31,958 nucleotides of DNA from an uncultured Lachnospiraceae bacterium. Lineage in GTDB: Bacteria > Bacillota > Clostridia > Lachnospirales > Lachnospiraceae. Positions 1 to 7,595 of this stretch are shown here, piece after piece (position 1 is the stretch's first letter; each line of letters begins with the position of its first letter). The stretch spans positions 11,372-43,329 of the forward strand of contig CAJUQO010000028.1 in assembly GCA_910588295.1 (NCBI GenBank). The letters are read 5' to 3'. The notes below the pieces were generated by a model. It did no database searches. It had not been told where the DNA came from and saw only the letters and a list, made by a program, of their open reading frames with translations. Position numbers and translations under genes: made by a program.

Positions 1-745
1 GTCATCGGTCCGCGTCAACGATATGGATGATTACCCGGGTCCGCTCAATATGGCGTAGAAATTCATGGCCCAGCCCCAGCCCCTCGGAGGCGCCTTCAAT
101 CAGCCCCGGTATATCCGCAATGACAAATCCGCCGCCCTCCAGATCCACTACGCCCAGATTTGGCGTAATGGTTGTAAAATGATAATTGGCTATCTTAGGC
201 TTGGCATTGGTGACACGGGACAGGAATGTAGATTTACCCACATTGGGAAAGCCCACCAGTCCTACATCGGCAATCACCTTAAGTTCAAGGCGTACCTCCA
301 GCTCCCGGGCGGCCTGTCCGGCCTGGGCATATTTGGGTACCTGCATAGTGGCGGTGGCATAGTGCATATTACCTTTCCCGCCACGGCCTCCCTTGAGTAC
401 GACCTGTCTGTGGTTTTCACCGGACATATCCGCCACGATCTTCCCAGTGCCGGTCTCAATGATCACTGTGCCCTCCGGCACTCTCAAAATGATATCTTCC
501 CCATCCGAACCATGGCAGCGGCGTTTGCCTCCCTCCTGGCCGTCTTTTGCCGTGTATTTTCTCTTATGACGGAATTCCGAGAGGGTGTTGAGGCCCTTAT
601 CCACCTCAAATATGACGTCACCCCCCCGGCCTCCGTCCCCGCCGTCGGGGCCTCCGTTTGGCACGTACAGCTCCCGGCGGAAGCTCACATGCCCATCCCC
701 GCCCTTCCCGGATCGGATGCTTATGGTCGCTCTATCTGCAAACAT
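1..745 (-). CDS. obgE: GTPase Obg, N-terminal part (runs off the window)
   Basis: Ribosome-associated GTPase involved in 50S assembly and stress/growth control. Only the first 248 residues are present; the gene leaves the window at its left edge. The glycine-rich Obg fold fills roughly residues 1-157 (GGDGG and GGRGG repeats near 32-42), then the G domain starts with G1 GFPNVGKST and G3 DIPGLIEGA. The NKxD motif and the C-terminal domain lie outside. I chose the ATG at 745 (MFADRATIS) because AAGAGG sits just upstream and family members start there; an in-frame start at 802 has no such support and would add 19 unrelated residues. Obg normally follows rpmA; here a polymerase/YolD pair intervenes. 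Certain as to family. Confidence 0.97.
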
Positions 746-796
746 AATACCTCTTTTCTGCAATTTCAAAACTGTGCTTAAGGCGCGTTGAATACT

Positions 797-865
797 GAAC
801 AATCATGATTATTTATTGTTCCCAGTTGTCATACCAATTCTACACTAACTTTACATAAAATACAA
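797..865 (-). promoter_or_regulatory. Probable obgE promoter and leader hairpin
   Basis: On the minus strand, TTGTAT (860-865) and TAGAAT (837-842) are 17 bp apart, a reasonable sigma-A promoter. The leader then contains a 7-bp inverted repeat, GAACAAT/ATTGTTC (797-803 and 815-821). An own promoter would make sense because the upstream neighbours are controlled by LexA. Inferred from sequence only. Confidence 0.5.
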
Positions 866-907
866 ATAGAAATTACCATTGCTGCTCTGCCCGGCTTCTT
901 TACAAGG

Positions 908-933
908 AAACATCCGATTCCCGCTCACGGATG
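908..933 (-). terminator. Weak candidate terminator after yolD
   Basis: A 6-bp stem CATCCG/CGGATG (911-916 and 928-933) with an 11-nt loop lies just past the yolD stop on the minus strand and is followed by TTTCCTT. The stem is short and the T tract is interrupted, so read-through into obgE is possible. Confidence 0.3.
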
Positions 934-946
934 TAGATAATCGTTT

Positions 947-1345
947 TCAAACATTCTCTATATCTACGATTTCCGACAGCAGTATGCGGGTTCCATCTGT
1001 CAGGATGACAGCCCGCTCACAGGGATCCAGCTTCTTAACATGCCCTTTAAGTGTCACGTAGGCGCCGCCCTCTTTCCGCTCATCTGCCTGAAAACAAGTA
1101 AATACAGTTTCCCCGGATGGCCCTTCCCGGGCCAAAACCCTCTGCAGTTTCTCATCCAGCAGCCTCTTTGCATCCTCGTCCAGCTCCCTCCTCTCGCTGG
1201 TAAGCCGTTTTTCTTCCCGTACGGCCTCCTCATAGCCGGTAAGGGCCGAAAAAGGAGAAAACTGTGCTGCCCGGTCTGACAGCGGCATATGGGGATGGGA
1301 AAGGGAAACATGGTGGGGAAGCTCCAGGATATCTTCGTAAGTCAC
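947..1345 (-). CDS. YolD-like protein, partner of a Y-family polymerase
   Basis: A 132-residue YolD-like protein. This family is found beside UmuC/YqjW-type Y-family polymerases in Firmicutes and is thought to act as a UmuD-like accessory factor in translesion synthesis. The diagnostic segment is DRAAQFSPFSALTGY near residues 24-38, followed by a charged helix (about 39-75) and a beta-rich C-terminal half. Translation starts at a GTG that overlaps the TGA of the upstream polymerase gene (GTGA), with GGAGGG eight bases upstream, so the two are translationally coupled and share the SOS promoter. The exact biochemical role of YolD proteins is not well established. Confidence 0.85.
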   Translation of the reverse strand: MTYEDILELPHHVSLSHPHMPLSDRAAQFSPFSALTGYEEAVREEKRLTSERRELDEDAKRLLDEKLQRVLAREGPSGETVFTCFQADERKEGGAYVTLKGHVKKLDPCERAVILTDGTRILLSEIVDIENV

Positions 1346-2871
1346 GCTTTATGCCCTCCGATCTGCCGGTTCCGTTCTATAGTCATAGCGCCTTTTTCCA
1401 GATTCATCCCTTTAAGAACAGCGTTTTTCCCAAATCTTCTCTTGATATCCAGCATGGCTCTCTGCATCTTCCTCTCCCGCTCCAGTTCGGCTGCTTCTTG
1501 CTCTTTCTGCTTTTGCAGTATTTTATAATCCGTAAAAAGATCCATCTGCTCACCAAAAACTGCCTGGGCCGCCTGATTTTCCTTTACTACACGGCCCGCG
1601 GCGATGGCAACCCTCCGAATCAGAAGCCTTTTGTCCACAATCTGATCGTACAGCTCGCTCACAGCATGCATTAACAGCCTTGCGGAAGAAGTCTGCCGCC
1701 CCAGATTTGCCGTACCGTGGGCGTGTTTGGGCACACGGCGTCCGAAATGATCCGTAGTAACAGGGCCTTTATACTGTCTGCGGATTTCCGGGTCGGACAG
1801 ATTTTCTATGTCATATCCCACCGTCAGCACAATCTGATCCGTCACCAGCTCTTTATCCAGCAAATCCAGCGCCAGAACATCCGCCATTTCCCGCACAATC
1901 AGACGGCCATGGGCAAAATCATAGGGACAGTGAAGTACCTGGCCGGAACCCAGGCTGTTTGACTGCGGTTTGTAGGTTTTCACATCAGCAACGGAACAAG
2001 GCTCCCAGCCCCAGGCATGGTCAATGAGCAGCTCCGCGTTGATGCCAAACAGCCGGTACAGTAAGTCTTCATTATAATAGTCCGTCGGTTTTCCCAAAGA
2101 ACATCGTGCCACATCCCCCATCGTAAACAGTCCGTTCTGTTCCAGCTTTTTCGCATATCCCCGGCCTACCCGCCAAAAATCTGTGAGGGGCCGATGGCCC
2201 CATAGAAGTTTCCTGTATGTGATCTCATCCAGACTGGCAATACGCATCCCATCACTGTCCGGACTAATCCGTTTGGCCATAATATCCATGGCAATTTTGC
2301 AGAGATAAAGATTCGTACCGATCCCCACTGTGGCTGTAATGCCTGTGTCCCGCAGTACTTCCTGTATCATCTGCTTTGCAAGATCATGGGCCGTAAGTCC
2401 GTAAAGGGCCAGATAATCCGTCACATCCATAAAAACCTCATCGATGGAATACACATGGATATCTTCAGGGGCGATATATTTCAGATAAATACCATAAATC
2501 TTTGTGCTGTACTCCATATAAAGGGCCATCCGCGGCGGAGCCGTGATATAGGCCAGTGAGAGCTCCGGAGATGACCAGAGCTCCCCGTCATCCCAGGATT
2601 CCCCCGCAAAAGCTCCTCCGGGCGCCTTCAGTCTGCGTTCCCCATTGATCTCTCTGACCCTCTGCACCACCTCGAAAAGCCTTGCCCGCCCCGGAATGCC
2701 ATAGGCTTTAAGCGAGGGCGACACCGCCAGACAGATTGTTTTTTCTGTCCGGCTTCTGTCCGCCACCACCAGATTCGTCGTTAAAGGATCCAGCTTTCGC
2801 TCAGCGCATTCCACCGAAGCATAAAAAGATTTCAAATCAATAGCCATATATACGCGAGTATTATCCGCCAT
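1342..2871 (-). CDS. SOS-inducible Y-family DNA polymerase (UmuC/YqjW-like)
   Basis: Translesion DNA polymerase of 509 residues, the usual length for Firmicutes UvrX/YqjW proteins. The first metal ligand is Asp12 in AIDLKSFYASVE; the catalytic Asp-Glu pair is in YSIDEVFMD (about 144-145); the VGIGTN motif near 181-186 marks the palm/thumb transition, and the little-finger domain covers roughly 290-425. Near residue 441, QMDLF is a good match to the beta-clamp binding pentapeptide. A charged, probably helical tail follows. RBS AAAGGAGA precedes the ATG. It forms a two-gene operon with yolD behind a promoter carrying two LexA boxes. It should act in the nucleoid during DNA damage. Which of the Firmicutes Y-polymerase subgroups it belongs to was not resolved. 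Confidence 0.93.
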   Translation of the reverse strand: MADNTRVYMAIDLKSFYASVECAERKLDPLTTNLVVADRSRTEKTICLAVSPSLKAYGIPGRARLFEVVQRVREINGERRLKAPGGAFAGESWDDGELWSSPELSLAYITAPPRMALYMEYSTKIYGIYLKYIAPEDIHVYSIDEVFMDVTDYLALYGLTAHDLAKQMIQEVLRDTGITATVGIGTNLYLCKIAMDIMAKRISPDSDGMRIASLDEITYRKLLWGHRPLTDFWRVGRGYAKKLEQNGLFTMGDVARCSLGKPTDYYNEDLLYRLFGINAELLIDHAWGWEPCSVADVKTYKPQSNSLGSGQVLHCPYDFAHGRLIVREMADVLALDLLDKELVTDQIVLTVGYDIENLSDPEIRRQYKGPVTTDHFGRRVPKHAHGTANLGRQTSSARLLMHAVSELYDQIVDKRLLIRRVAIAAGRVVKENQAAQAVFGEQMDLFTDYKILQKQKEQEAAELERERKMQRAMLDIKRRFGKNAVLKGMNLEKGAMTIERNRQIGGHKA

Positions 2872-2921
2872 CGCTGAATGTCTCCTTTCAGATCATGTTG
2901 TCCGTTTTGCGTTCCTGATCG

Positions 2922-2968
2922 GAACGTATGTTCTTTGATATTTTATCAGAACTCACGTTCTTTTTCAA
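2922..2968 (-). promoter_or_regulatory. SOS promoter with two LexA boxes for the polymerase/yolD operon
   Basis: On the minus strand TTGAAA (2963-2968) and TAAAAT (2940-2945) are exactly 17 bp apart. One GAAC-N4-GTTC box (2949-2960) fills the spacer. A second, GAACATACGTTC on the minus strand (2922-2933), covers the likely transcription start and fits the Gram-positive LexA consensus fully; the spacer box has one mismatch in the central bases. The boxes are 27 bp centre to centre. LexA bound at either would block RNA polymerase. Confidence 0.88.
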
Positions 2969-3047
2969 GGGCGAAGGCACTGTAAAAAGCAGGGAAAAAA
3001 GTAACAGCAAATCTCCCGCGGTATTCAAAAAACACACAAAAATCCGC

Positions 3048-3085
3048 AAAAAAAAGAACCCCAGACCACACCGGCCTGAAGCTCT
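3048..3085 (-). terminator. Rho-independent terminator after rpmA
   Basis: On the minus strand a 10-bp stem AGAGCTTCAG/CTGGGGTTCT (3076-3085 and 3055-3064, some G-U pairs) is followed by a run of eight T. It lies 13 bp past the rpmA stop and separates the ribosomal protein operon from the SOS operon. Confidence 0.85.
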
Positions 3086-3097
3086 CTTCTTAAAATC

Positions 3098-3385
3098 TTA
3101 TTCTGCTGCCACCGGAACGATGGACACCTGTTTTTTGTCCCGGCCCTTTCTCTGGAACCGTACAATACCGTCAGCCTTGGCATACAGGGTATCGTCTCTG
3201 CCGATGCCCACATTTACGCCCGGATGGATCTTTGTTCCGCGCTGTCTGTACAGGATATTTCCGGCCTTTACAAACTGCCCGTCAGCTCTCTTCGCGCCAA
3301 GTCTCTTGGACTCGGAATCACGGCCGTTCTTGGTGGAACCGACACCTTTTTTATGAGCGAAAATCTGAAGGTTTACTCTCATCAT
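3098..3385 (-). CDS. rpmA: 50S ribosomal protein L27 with cleavable N-terminus
   Basis: L27, 95 residues, whose N-terminus reaches the peptidyl transferase centre. As in most Firmicutes it starts with an extension, MMRVNLQIFA, that must be removed before HKKGVGSTKNGRD to give a functional ribosomal protein; the expected Prp cut is after residue 10. The start has GGAGGT eight bases upstream. The second Met is also an ATG, and starting there would give the same mature protein. It is the last gene of rplU-prp-rpmA and is followed directly by a strong terminator. Confidence 0.98.
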   Translation of the reverse strand: MMRVNLQIFAHKKGVGSTKNGRDSESKRLGAKRADGQFVKAGNILYRQRGTKIHPGVNVGIGRDDTLYAKADGIVRFQRKGRDKKQVSIVPVAAE

Positions 3386-3389
3386 AGTT

Positions 3390-3710
3390 TCATACCTCCT
3401 TGGTCATTATCTCTATAAACGTATCTCCATACGATTGCCGAATGCCCTCAAGGCCGAGACAAAGGGATCGCATCAACAGCTTTGTGCCCGGGGACGCTTC
3501 CTCATCCACGGTGATCTCCATAAATCCGTCTCCGTCATCACAGGTAAAATCATCCTCCGTAAACGTCTCGATGGAATTTACTGTGTTGACCATCAAAATG
3601 GAAACGGCCGCGCAGATGATATCCTGTCCTTCCCCGGCATAACCGGCATGGCCCTTCACAGTGACCTTTATGCATTCCTGATTCTTTTCAGCTATCTGAA
3701 TATGGATCAT
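3390..3710 (-). CDS. prp: Ribosomal-processing cysteine protease Prp
   Basis: Small cysteine protease (106 residues) that removes the N-terminal extension of L27. The catalytic His21 and Cys33 are in GHAGYAGEGQDIICAAVS, the family signature. The substrate gene rpmA follows after 4 bp and rplU precedes it by 10 bp. No good ribosome binding site is visible before its ATG, so translation is probably coupled to rplU. Family members were formerly annotated as YsxB or DUF464. Confidence 0.96.
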   Translation of the reverse strand: MIHIQIAEKNQECIKVTVKGHAGYAGEGQDIICAAVSILMVNTVNSIETFTEDDFTCDDGDGFMEITVDEEASPGTKLLMRSLCLGLEGIRQSYGDTFIEIMTKEV

Positions 3711-3720
3711 AACAGCGGGA

Positions 3721-4026
3721 TCAGGCGTTGATCTTTTCGATCTTTACAGCTGTGTACTGCTGCCTGTGTCCGTTTTTCTTGTGATAGCCAGTTTTTCTCT
3801 TATACTTGTAAACGATAACTTTCTTGGCCTTACCGTTCCCAAGTACAGATGCCGTCACGGTCGCTCCGGCAACGTCGCTGCCCACCTTGAGGCCTTCGTT
3901 GCTCACGGCCAGCACCTGATCGAAAGTAACTGTCTCACCGGACTCCACGCCGAGCTTCTCCACTTTGATAATGTCACCCTCGGATACTTTGTACTGTTTA
4001 CCACCTGTTGCAATAATTGCGTACAT
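3721..4026 (-). CDS. rplU: 50S ribosomal protein L21
   Basis: L21, 101 residues, full length, binds 23S rRNA. It starts MYAIIATGGKQYKVSEGD and has the conserved GYHKKNGHRQ segment near the C-terminus. The RBS GGAGGTG is close to the ATG. It is the first gene of rplU-prp-rpmA, behind a strong promoter and a structured leader. Confidence 0.98.
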   Translation of the reverse strand: MYAIIATGGKQYKVSEGDIIKVEKLGVESGETVTFDQVLAVSNEGLKVGSDVAGATVTASVLGNGKAKKVIVYKYKRKTGYHKKNGHRQQYTAVKIEKINA

Positions 4027-4134
4027 ATGGCACCTCCTATGAACTTACTCGCCAGATGTGGTGACTCCGAAGAGTCTTATACCTCTCTGTGCGGCATACT
4101 CGAATATCCTAACACAAGAAAATCCCCCAGTCAA
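4027..4134 (-). promoter_or_regulatory. rplU promoter and structured leader
   Basis: On the minus strand TTGACT (4129-4134) and TAGGAT (4106-4111) are 17 bp apart. The roughly 75-nt leader holds a hairpin GACTC-TTCG-GAGTC (4063-4076) with a stable UUCG tetraloop, extended by GGT/ACC across an ATAA bulge. Firmicutes rplU operons often carry an L21 leader RNA thought to mediate autogenous control. I could not match this leader to that family by eye, so the regulatory role is inference. Confidence 0.65.
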
Positions 4135-4164
4135 GCGATTTTCCCTGAGTTTTCGCATTTTCAA

Positions 4165-4193
4165 TAACAGTTCAGCCCTCGTCTGAACTGTTA
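4165..4193. repeat. Intergenic palindrome, copy 1
   Basis: A perfect 11-bp inverted repeat, TAACAGTTCAG / CTGAACTGTTA, with a 7-base spacer. It lies between the rplU promoter and the end of the MATE gene. The core ACAGTTCAG-N7-CTGAACTGT recurs at 14878-14906 with the same arm and spacer length but a different spacer sequence. Neither side has a long T run, so it is not a classical terminator. It looks like a small dispersed repeat of REP or MITE type. Confidence 0.75.
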
Positions 4194-4216
4194 CCATTTT
4201 CAACCTGTATTTCTGT

Positions 4217-5605
4217 CTATGCTCCGGCATCTGCGGCAGAGACGGATGAATCTGCTTTTCCTTCCTCTGTGGTTCTCAGCGAATGTATCCATATCCCTCT
4301 TTTGAATACCGCCATGGAAATCCCCCAGCGCAGACATTCCTCCAAAGACAGGATAAAGTATACATACGGGATGGACAGCTTCCACACAAAGGCGGCCAAC
4401 AGCCCCAGAGGTACACCCGCGAACCATGTACCGATAAAATCAATCCACATGATGTATTTTGTTTTTCCGCCGCTTCGAATGATCCCGCCGCCCAAAATCA
4501 TATTCTGCACCTTTACCGGGGCAATCAGGGCAAAAGCCAGAAGGATCTGGCGGGCCAGCTCCTGCACATCACTCTCCACCCGGAATATTCCTGCATAAAA
4601 GCTTCTGGCCGCTATAAGGAACAGCGATAAGATCAGTGATCCCCCAAACCCTAAAAGCATCAGCCCTACGGACTCTTTTTTTGCCCTTTCGTACTCTCCC
4701 TTTCCCAATGTTTTGCCGATCATGATACCCGCCGCCTGGGAAATTCCGCTGAGAGCACCGATCAAAAGCGTCTGGACGGGTATAGTCAGCGTCATGGCGG
4801 CGCAGGGATCTGTGCCCATATTCCCATAGATTGCGGCATACACATTTTCCCCAAGGCTCCACAGAAACTCACAGATCAGAAGAGGACACAAAATCCCAAG
4901 ATATTGTACCCTGCTTTCCCTGTCAAAACGCCAGAGAAAGCTAAGGCGCATATCCTGTTTCCGATACTGCCGGATGAAGAGAATCAGGATCAGTCCGCAG
5001 GCCGCAAACTGGGATATGACAGTGGCCAGCGCCGCGCCCTTTATGCCGAGAACGGGAAATCCACCCTTCCCGAAGATCAGCAGGTAGTTCAGCCCCGTGT
5101 TCAGAAGCACGGATAGCAGGCTTGCATACAGCGGGAGGGATGCCGCTTCCATGCAGCGAAGCAATACCGACGTGATACTGCCCAGGGCCATGGGAAGATA
5201 GGAAAAGGCATAGATCCGCAGGTATTCCCCCGCCAGTCTCTTTGTTCCCGCATCTTTGGTATACAGCTGCATAATATTTTCCGAAAAAAATACGCACACG
5301 AGAAAAAAGAACAGCGCGACTCCGGCGGCAATCCCGGTGTTCGCGAAAAAGCTTCTGCTGGTCTCCCGCTCATTCTTCTGTCCGGTATACTGGGATATCA
5401 TGATGCCTGCCGCTGTCGCCACAGCCCCCAGAAGCACGGAATAGAGGGACGCGAATTTTCCTCCCAGCCCGACTCCCGCAATGCTCTGGCTTCCCAGTTG
5501 CCCGATCATCAACTGGTCTATGACACTGAAAGAAGACTGCAGCAGCGACTGCAGAGCCACCGGCAGCGCAATCCTGGCTACACGGCTATAAAAATGATTT
5601 TTCAT
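4217..5605 (-). CDS. MATE family multidrug/cation exporter
   Basis: Integral membrane exporter of the MATE family, 462 residues with about 12 hydrophobic segments, the family norm. It begins MKNHFYSRVARIALPVALQSLLQSSF and has the typical VIDQLMIGQLG and VGLGGKFASLY segments early in the N-terminal half and the related PVQTLLIGALSGISQAAGIMIGKTLG at the start of the second half, the internal duplication of the family. Such proteins extrude drugs or metabolites in exchange for Na+ or H+; the substrate cannot be read from sequence. A GGAGG lies about 10 bases before the ATG and may be masked by an inverted repeat. A strong terminator separates it from the LacI-family gene upstream. Confidence 0.93.
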   Translation of the reverse strand: MKNHFYSRVARIALPVALQSLLQSSFSVIDQLMIGQLGSQSIAGVGLGGKFASLYSVLLGAVATAAGIMISQYTGQKNERETSRSFFANTGIAAGVALFFFLVCVFFSENIMQLYTKDAGTKRLAGEYLRIYAFSYLPMALGSITSVLLRCMEAASLPLYASLLSVLLNTGLNYLLIFGKGGFPVLGIKGAALATVISQFAACGLILILFIRQYRKQDMRLSFLWRFDRESRVQYLGILCPLLICEFLWSLGENVYAAIYGNMGTDPCAAMTLTIPVQTLLIGALSGISQAAGIMIGKTLGKGEYERAKKESVGLMLLGFGGSLILSLFLIAARSFYAGIFRVESDVQELARQILLAFALIAPVKVQNMILGGGIIRSGGKTKYIMWIDFIGTWFAGVPLGLLAAFVWKLSIPYVYFILSLEECLRWGISMAVFKRGIWIHSLRTTEEGKADSSVSAADAGA

Positions 5606-5615
5606 GATCCTTAAA

Positions 5616-5656
5616 CCTCCATGTGTTTCGCTACATGTATCTTATCCGCATGGAGG
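5616..5656 (-). promoter_or_regulatory. Inverted repeat that could mask the MATE ribosome binding site
   Basis: In the minus-strand leader, CCTCCATG (5649-5656) can pair perfectly with CATGGAGG (5616-5623), the latter containing the Shine-Dalgarno GGAGG of the MATE gene. A competing inner hairpin CATGT/ACATG (5633-5637 and 5620-5624) shares bases with it. If transcription starts upstream of 5656, this could control translation. A possible promoter (TTGTGA, 17 bp, TAAGAT) would start inside the loop and abolish it, so the role is uncertain. Confidence 0.35.
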
Positions 5657-5691
5657 CTGTTTCACAATACGTTAAACGCGTAACCCACGCC

Positions 5692-5737
5692 AAAAAAAGG
5701 ACAGCAGATTTATGAAAAATCACAAATCCTCTGTCCT
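5692..5737 (-). terminator. Rho-independent terminator after the LacI-family gene
   Basis: On the minus strand AGGACAG (5731-5737) pairs with CTGTCCT (5698-5704), with further internal pairing through GGATTT/AAATC, followed by T7 (5691-5697). It overlaps the stop codon of the repressor gene and ends the sugar transport operon. Confidence 0.9.
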
Positions 5738-6743
5738 ACACGAGCTGCTTTACGCTTTCTCTTTTAACCAGAGATACCGGCATTTTGATCACTGTGCTTT
5801 CGCATATCCCCGCTTTTAACTGATTCAATACCCGAACTGCCTGTCTGGCCCGCAGCATCACATCCTGCTTTACACTGGTCAGTGGCGGATACATATGTCC
5901 GCACAGCGGGATATCGTCAAACCCCACCACGGAAATATCCCCGGGCACATGGATACCGGCCCCGGCAAGAAAGTATATCAATTCGGCAGCATAATAATCC
6001 GATGCGGCAAATATGGCCGAATGCCGCAGCATGCATGATGCTTTTTCCTGGTAGAACTGACGCCTCTCTTTCTGAATCATGGGGATCTGCATAAAGTCAA
6101 TCCGGGATTCTCCAAGACCGAACTGGCAGCCCTCGATCCGCTCACGATCCATGCAGGAAAAATTATCGGCAATGCACAGAACCTGCCTGTGCCCCATATC
6201 CCGCAAGTAGGCGCCCACCTGTCGGCCGCCGTCATAATTATCTATGATCAGATTACATATGGATTCCGCCTTTGTAAAATAACCGTCATACACAACGAAC
6301 GGAATATGCATGGACTCCCGCAGCTTTTGATAATCCTGCTCGCAGAAGCCCATGACTACAAGCCCGTCCATATTCCACATAGACGCAAAACGGGGAATCT
6401 CATTCCAGTCCGCCGTCACCTTTACCATCATAAAATATCCGGAACGATTCAGCTCCAGTGACAGCGCATTCAGCGACGAAGCGATGAACGCATCCTCCAG
6501 CGCATGGTTTTCATATTTTTCGTGGTTATTAACCACGATCCCGATGATCCGGGAATCATTCTGTGCCAGAAGGATTCCCGCCATACTGGGGATGTACTGC
6601 CTTTTTTCCAGCAGCTCCTGTACCCGTTTTACAGTCTCGTCCGATATCTTTTTTGTCTTTCCGTGTATCACATTGGACACTGTGGCCGTGCTCACGCCCA
6701 GCTCTTCCGCGATATCGGCAATCCGGACTCTTCTTTTATCCAC
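5736..6743 (-). CDS. LacI/GalR-family transcriptional repressor
   Basis: DNA-binding sugar-responsive repressor of 335 residues. The N-terminal helix-turn-helix RIADIAEELGVSTATVSNVIHG (about 7-28) and hinge helix KISDETVKRVQELLEKRQYIP are followed by a periplasmic-binding-protein-like sensor domain (about 60-330), including VVGFDDIPLCGHMYPPLTSV near the C-terminus, the usual LacI/GalR signature. It starts at GTG, 9 bp after the second permease gene, so it is the last gene of the ABC transporter operon and probably controls it. The palindrome at 9968-9981 upstream of the operon is the best candidate operator. The inducer is unknown. Confidence 0.93.
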   Translation of the reverse strand: MDKRRVRIADIAEELGVSTATVSNVIHGKTKKISDETVKRVQELLEKRQYIPSMAGILLAQNDSRIIGIVVNNHEKYENHALEDAFIASSLNALSLELNRSGYFMMVKVTADWNEIPRFASMWNMDGLVVMGFCEQDYQKLRESMHIPFVVYDGYFTKAESICNLIIDNYDGGRQVGAYLRDMGHRQVLCIADNFSCMDRERIEGCQFGLGESRIDFMQIPMIQKERRQFYQEKASCMLRHSAIFAASDYYAAELIYFLAGAGIHVPGDISVVGFDDIPLCGHMYPPLTSVKQDVMLRARQAVRVLNQLKAGICESTVIKMPVSLVKRESVKQLV

Positions 6744-6752
6744 GGCGCACGC

Positions 6753-7595
6753 CTAACCCTTGACAGCTCCGGCTGCAACGCCTTTGATAATGTACTTCTG
6801 CCCTGCCAGGTAAACGATAATGATCGGGATGACTGTCAGCATGATACAGGCCATCATGGGCCCCATCTCCACTTTCCCGTAGCTTCCCCGGAAATACTGG
6901 ATCAGCATGGGCACAGTCTTGTATTTTTTGATATCCAGAACCAGTGTGGGCAGTAGATAGTCGTTCCATACCCACATGGCCTCCAGAATCCCTACGGAGA
7001 TCATCGTCGGTTTCAGAATATGCATATCGATCAGGAAAAAGGTATGCAGGGGGCTGCAGCCGTCGATCAGGGCCGCTTCCTCAATCTCGATGGGAATGGA
7101 TTTTACAAAACCGCAGAACATGAATACGGCAAGCCCCGCGCCAAATCCCAGATAAATGATCCAGATATTGAAAGGTGTATTTAATTTCAGCTTATCCGCT
7201 GTCTGGGACAGGGTGAACATAACCATCTGGAACGGAACCACCATGGAAAATACAAACATATAATACAGCGCTTTTGAAATGATCCCGTCCACGCGGGTGA
7301 TGTACCACGCACACATAGAACAAAACAGCAGGATGGCAATGACGGATGTAAGCGTGATCAGGGTACTGTAACCCAAGCTTCCGAGAAAACCTTTCGATGT
7401 AATGGCGTCCACATAATTCGCGAGTCCGGCAAAGGACTCTGAATCCGGGAGGGTAAATGCCAGGGCCGTGCTGATGGCCGACTCCTTTTTCACGGAGTTA
7501 ATCAGAATCATAAAGATCGGATACAGCCATAAAATCGCGGCGGCCGCCAGCAGAATGGACAAAACTGTTTTTCCCGCTCTGTTTTTTTCTCTCAT
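6753..7595 (-). CDS. Sugar ABC transporter permease, MalG-like (CUT1)
   Basis: Inner-membrane permease of 280 residues with about six hydrophobic segments. The EAA loop that docks the ATPase is EIEEAALIDGCSPLHTFFLI (about 171-190), typical for the second permease of CUT1 carbohydrate or oligosaccharide importers. A perfect AAGGAGGTG ribosome binding site lies within the end of the upstream permease gene, and the two genes overlap by one base (TAATG), so they are coupled. Forms the channel together with the product of 7595-8446. The substrate is probably a sugar, sugar polymer or glycoside; not resolved. Confidence 0.94.
   Translation of the reverse strand: MREKNRAGKTVLSILLAAAAILWLYPIFMILINSVKKESAISTALAFTLPDSESFAGLANYVDAITSKGFLGSLGYSTLITLTSVIAILLFCSMCAWYITRVDGIISKALYYMFVFSMVVPFQMVMFTLSQTADKLKLNTPFNIWIIYLGFGAGLAVFMFCGFVKSIPIEIEEAALIDGCSPLHTFFLIDMHILKPTMISVGILEAMWVWNDYLLPTLVLDIKKYKTVPMLIQYFRGSYGKVEMGPMMACIMLTVIPIIIVYLAGQKYIIKGVAAGAVKG

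Noticed and set aside
65..781. Long plus-strand frame over obgE
   Set aside because: It is the complement of the obgE coding region, which has full Obg motifs; the frame has no family resemblance or ribosome binding site.
4165..4193. Palindrome as the MATE gene terminator
   Set aside because: It lies within 25-55 bp of the stop but lacks a T run on either strand, and its core recurs elsewhere, so a dispersed repeat is the better reading.
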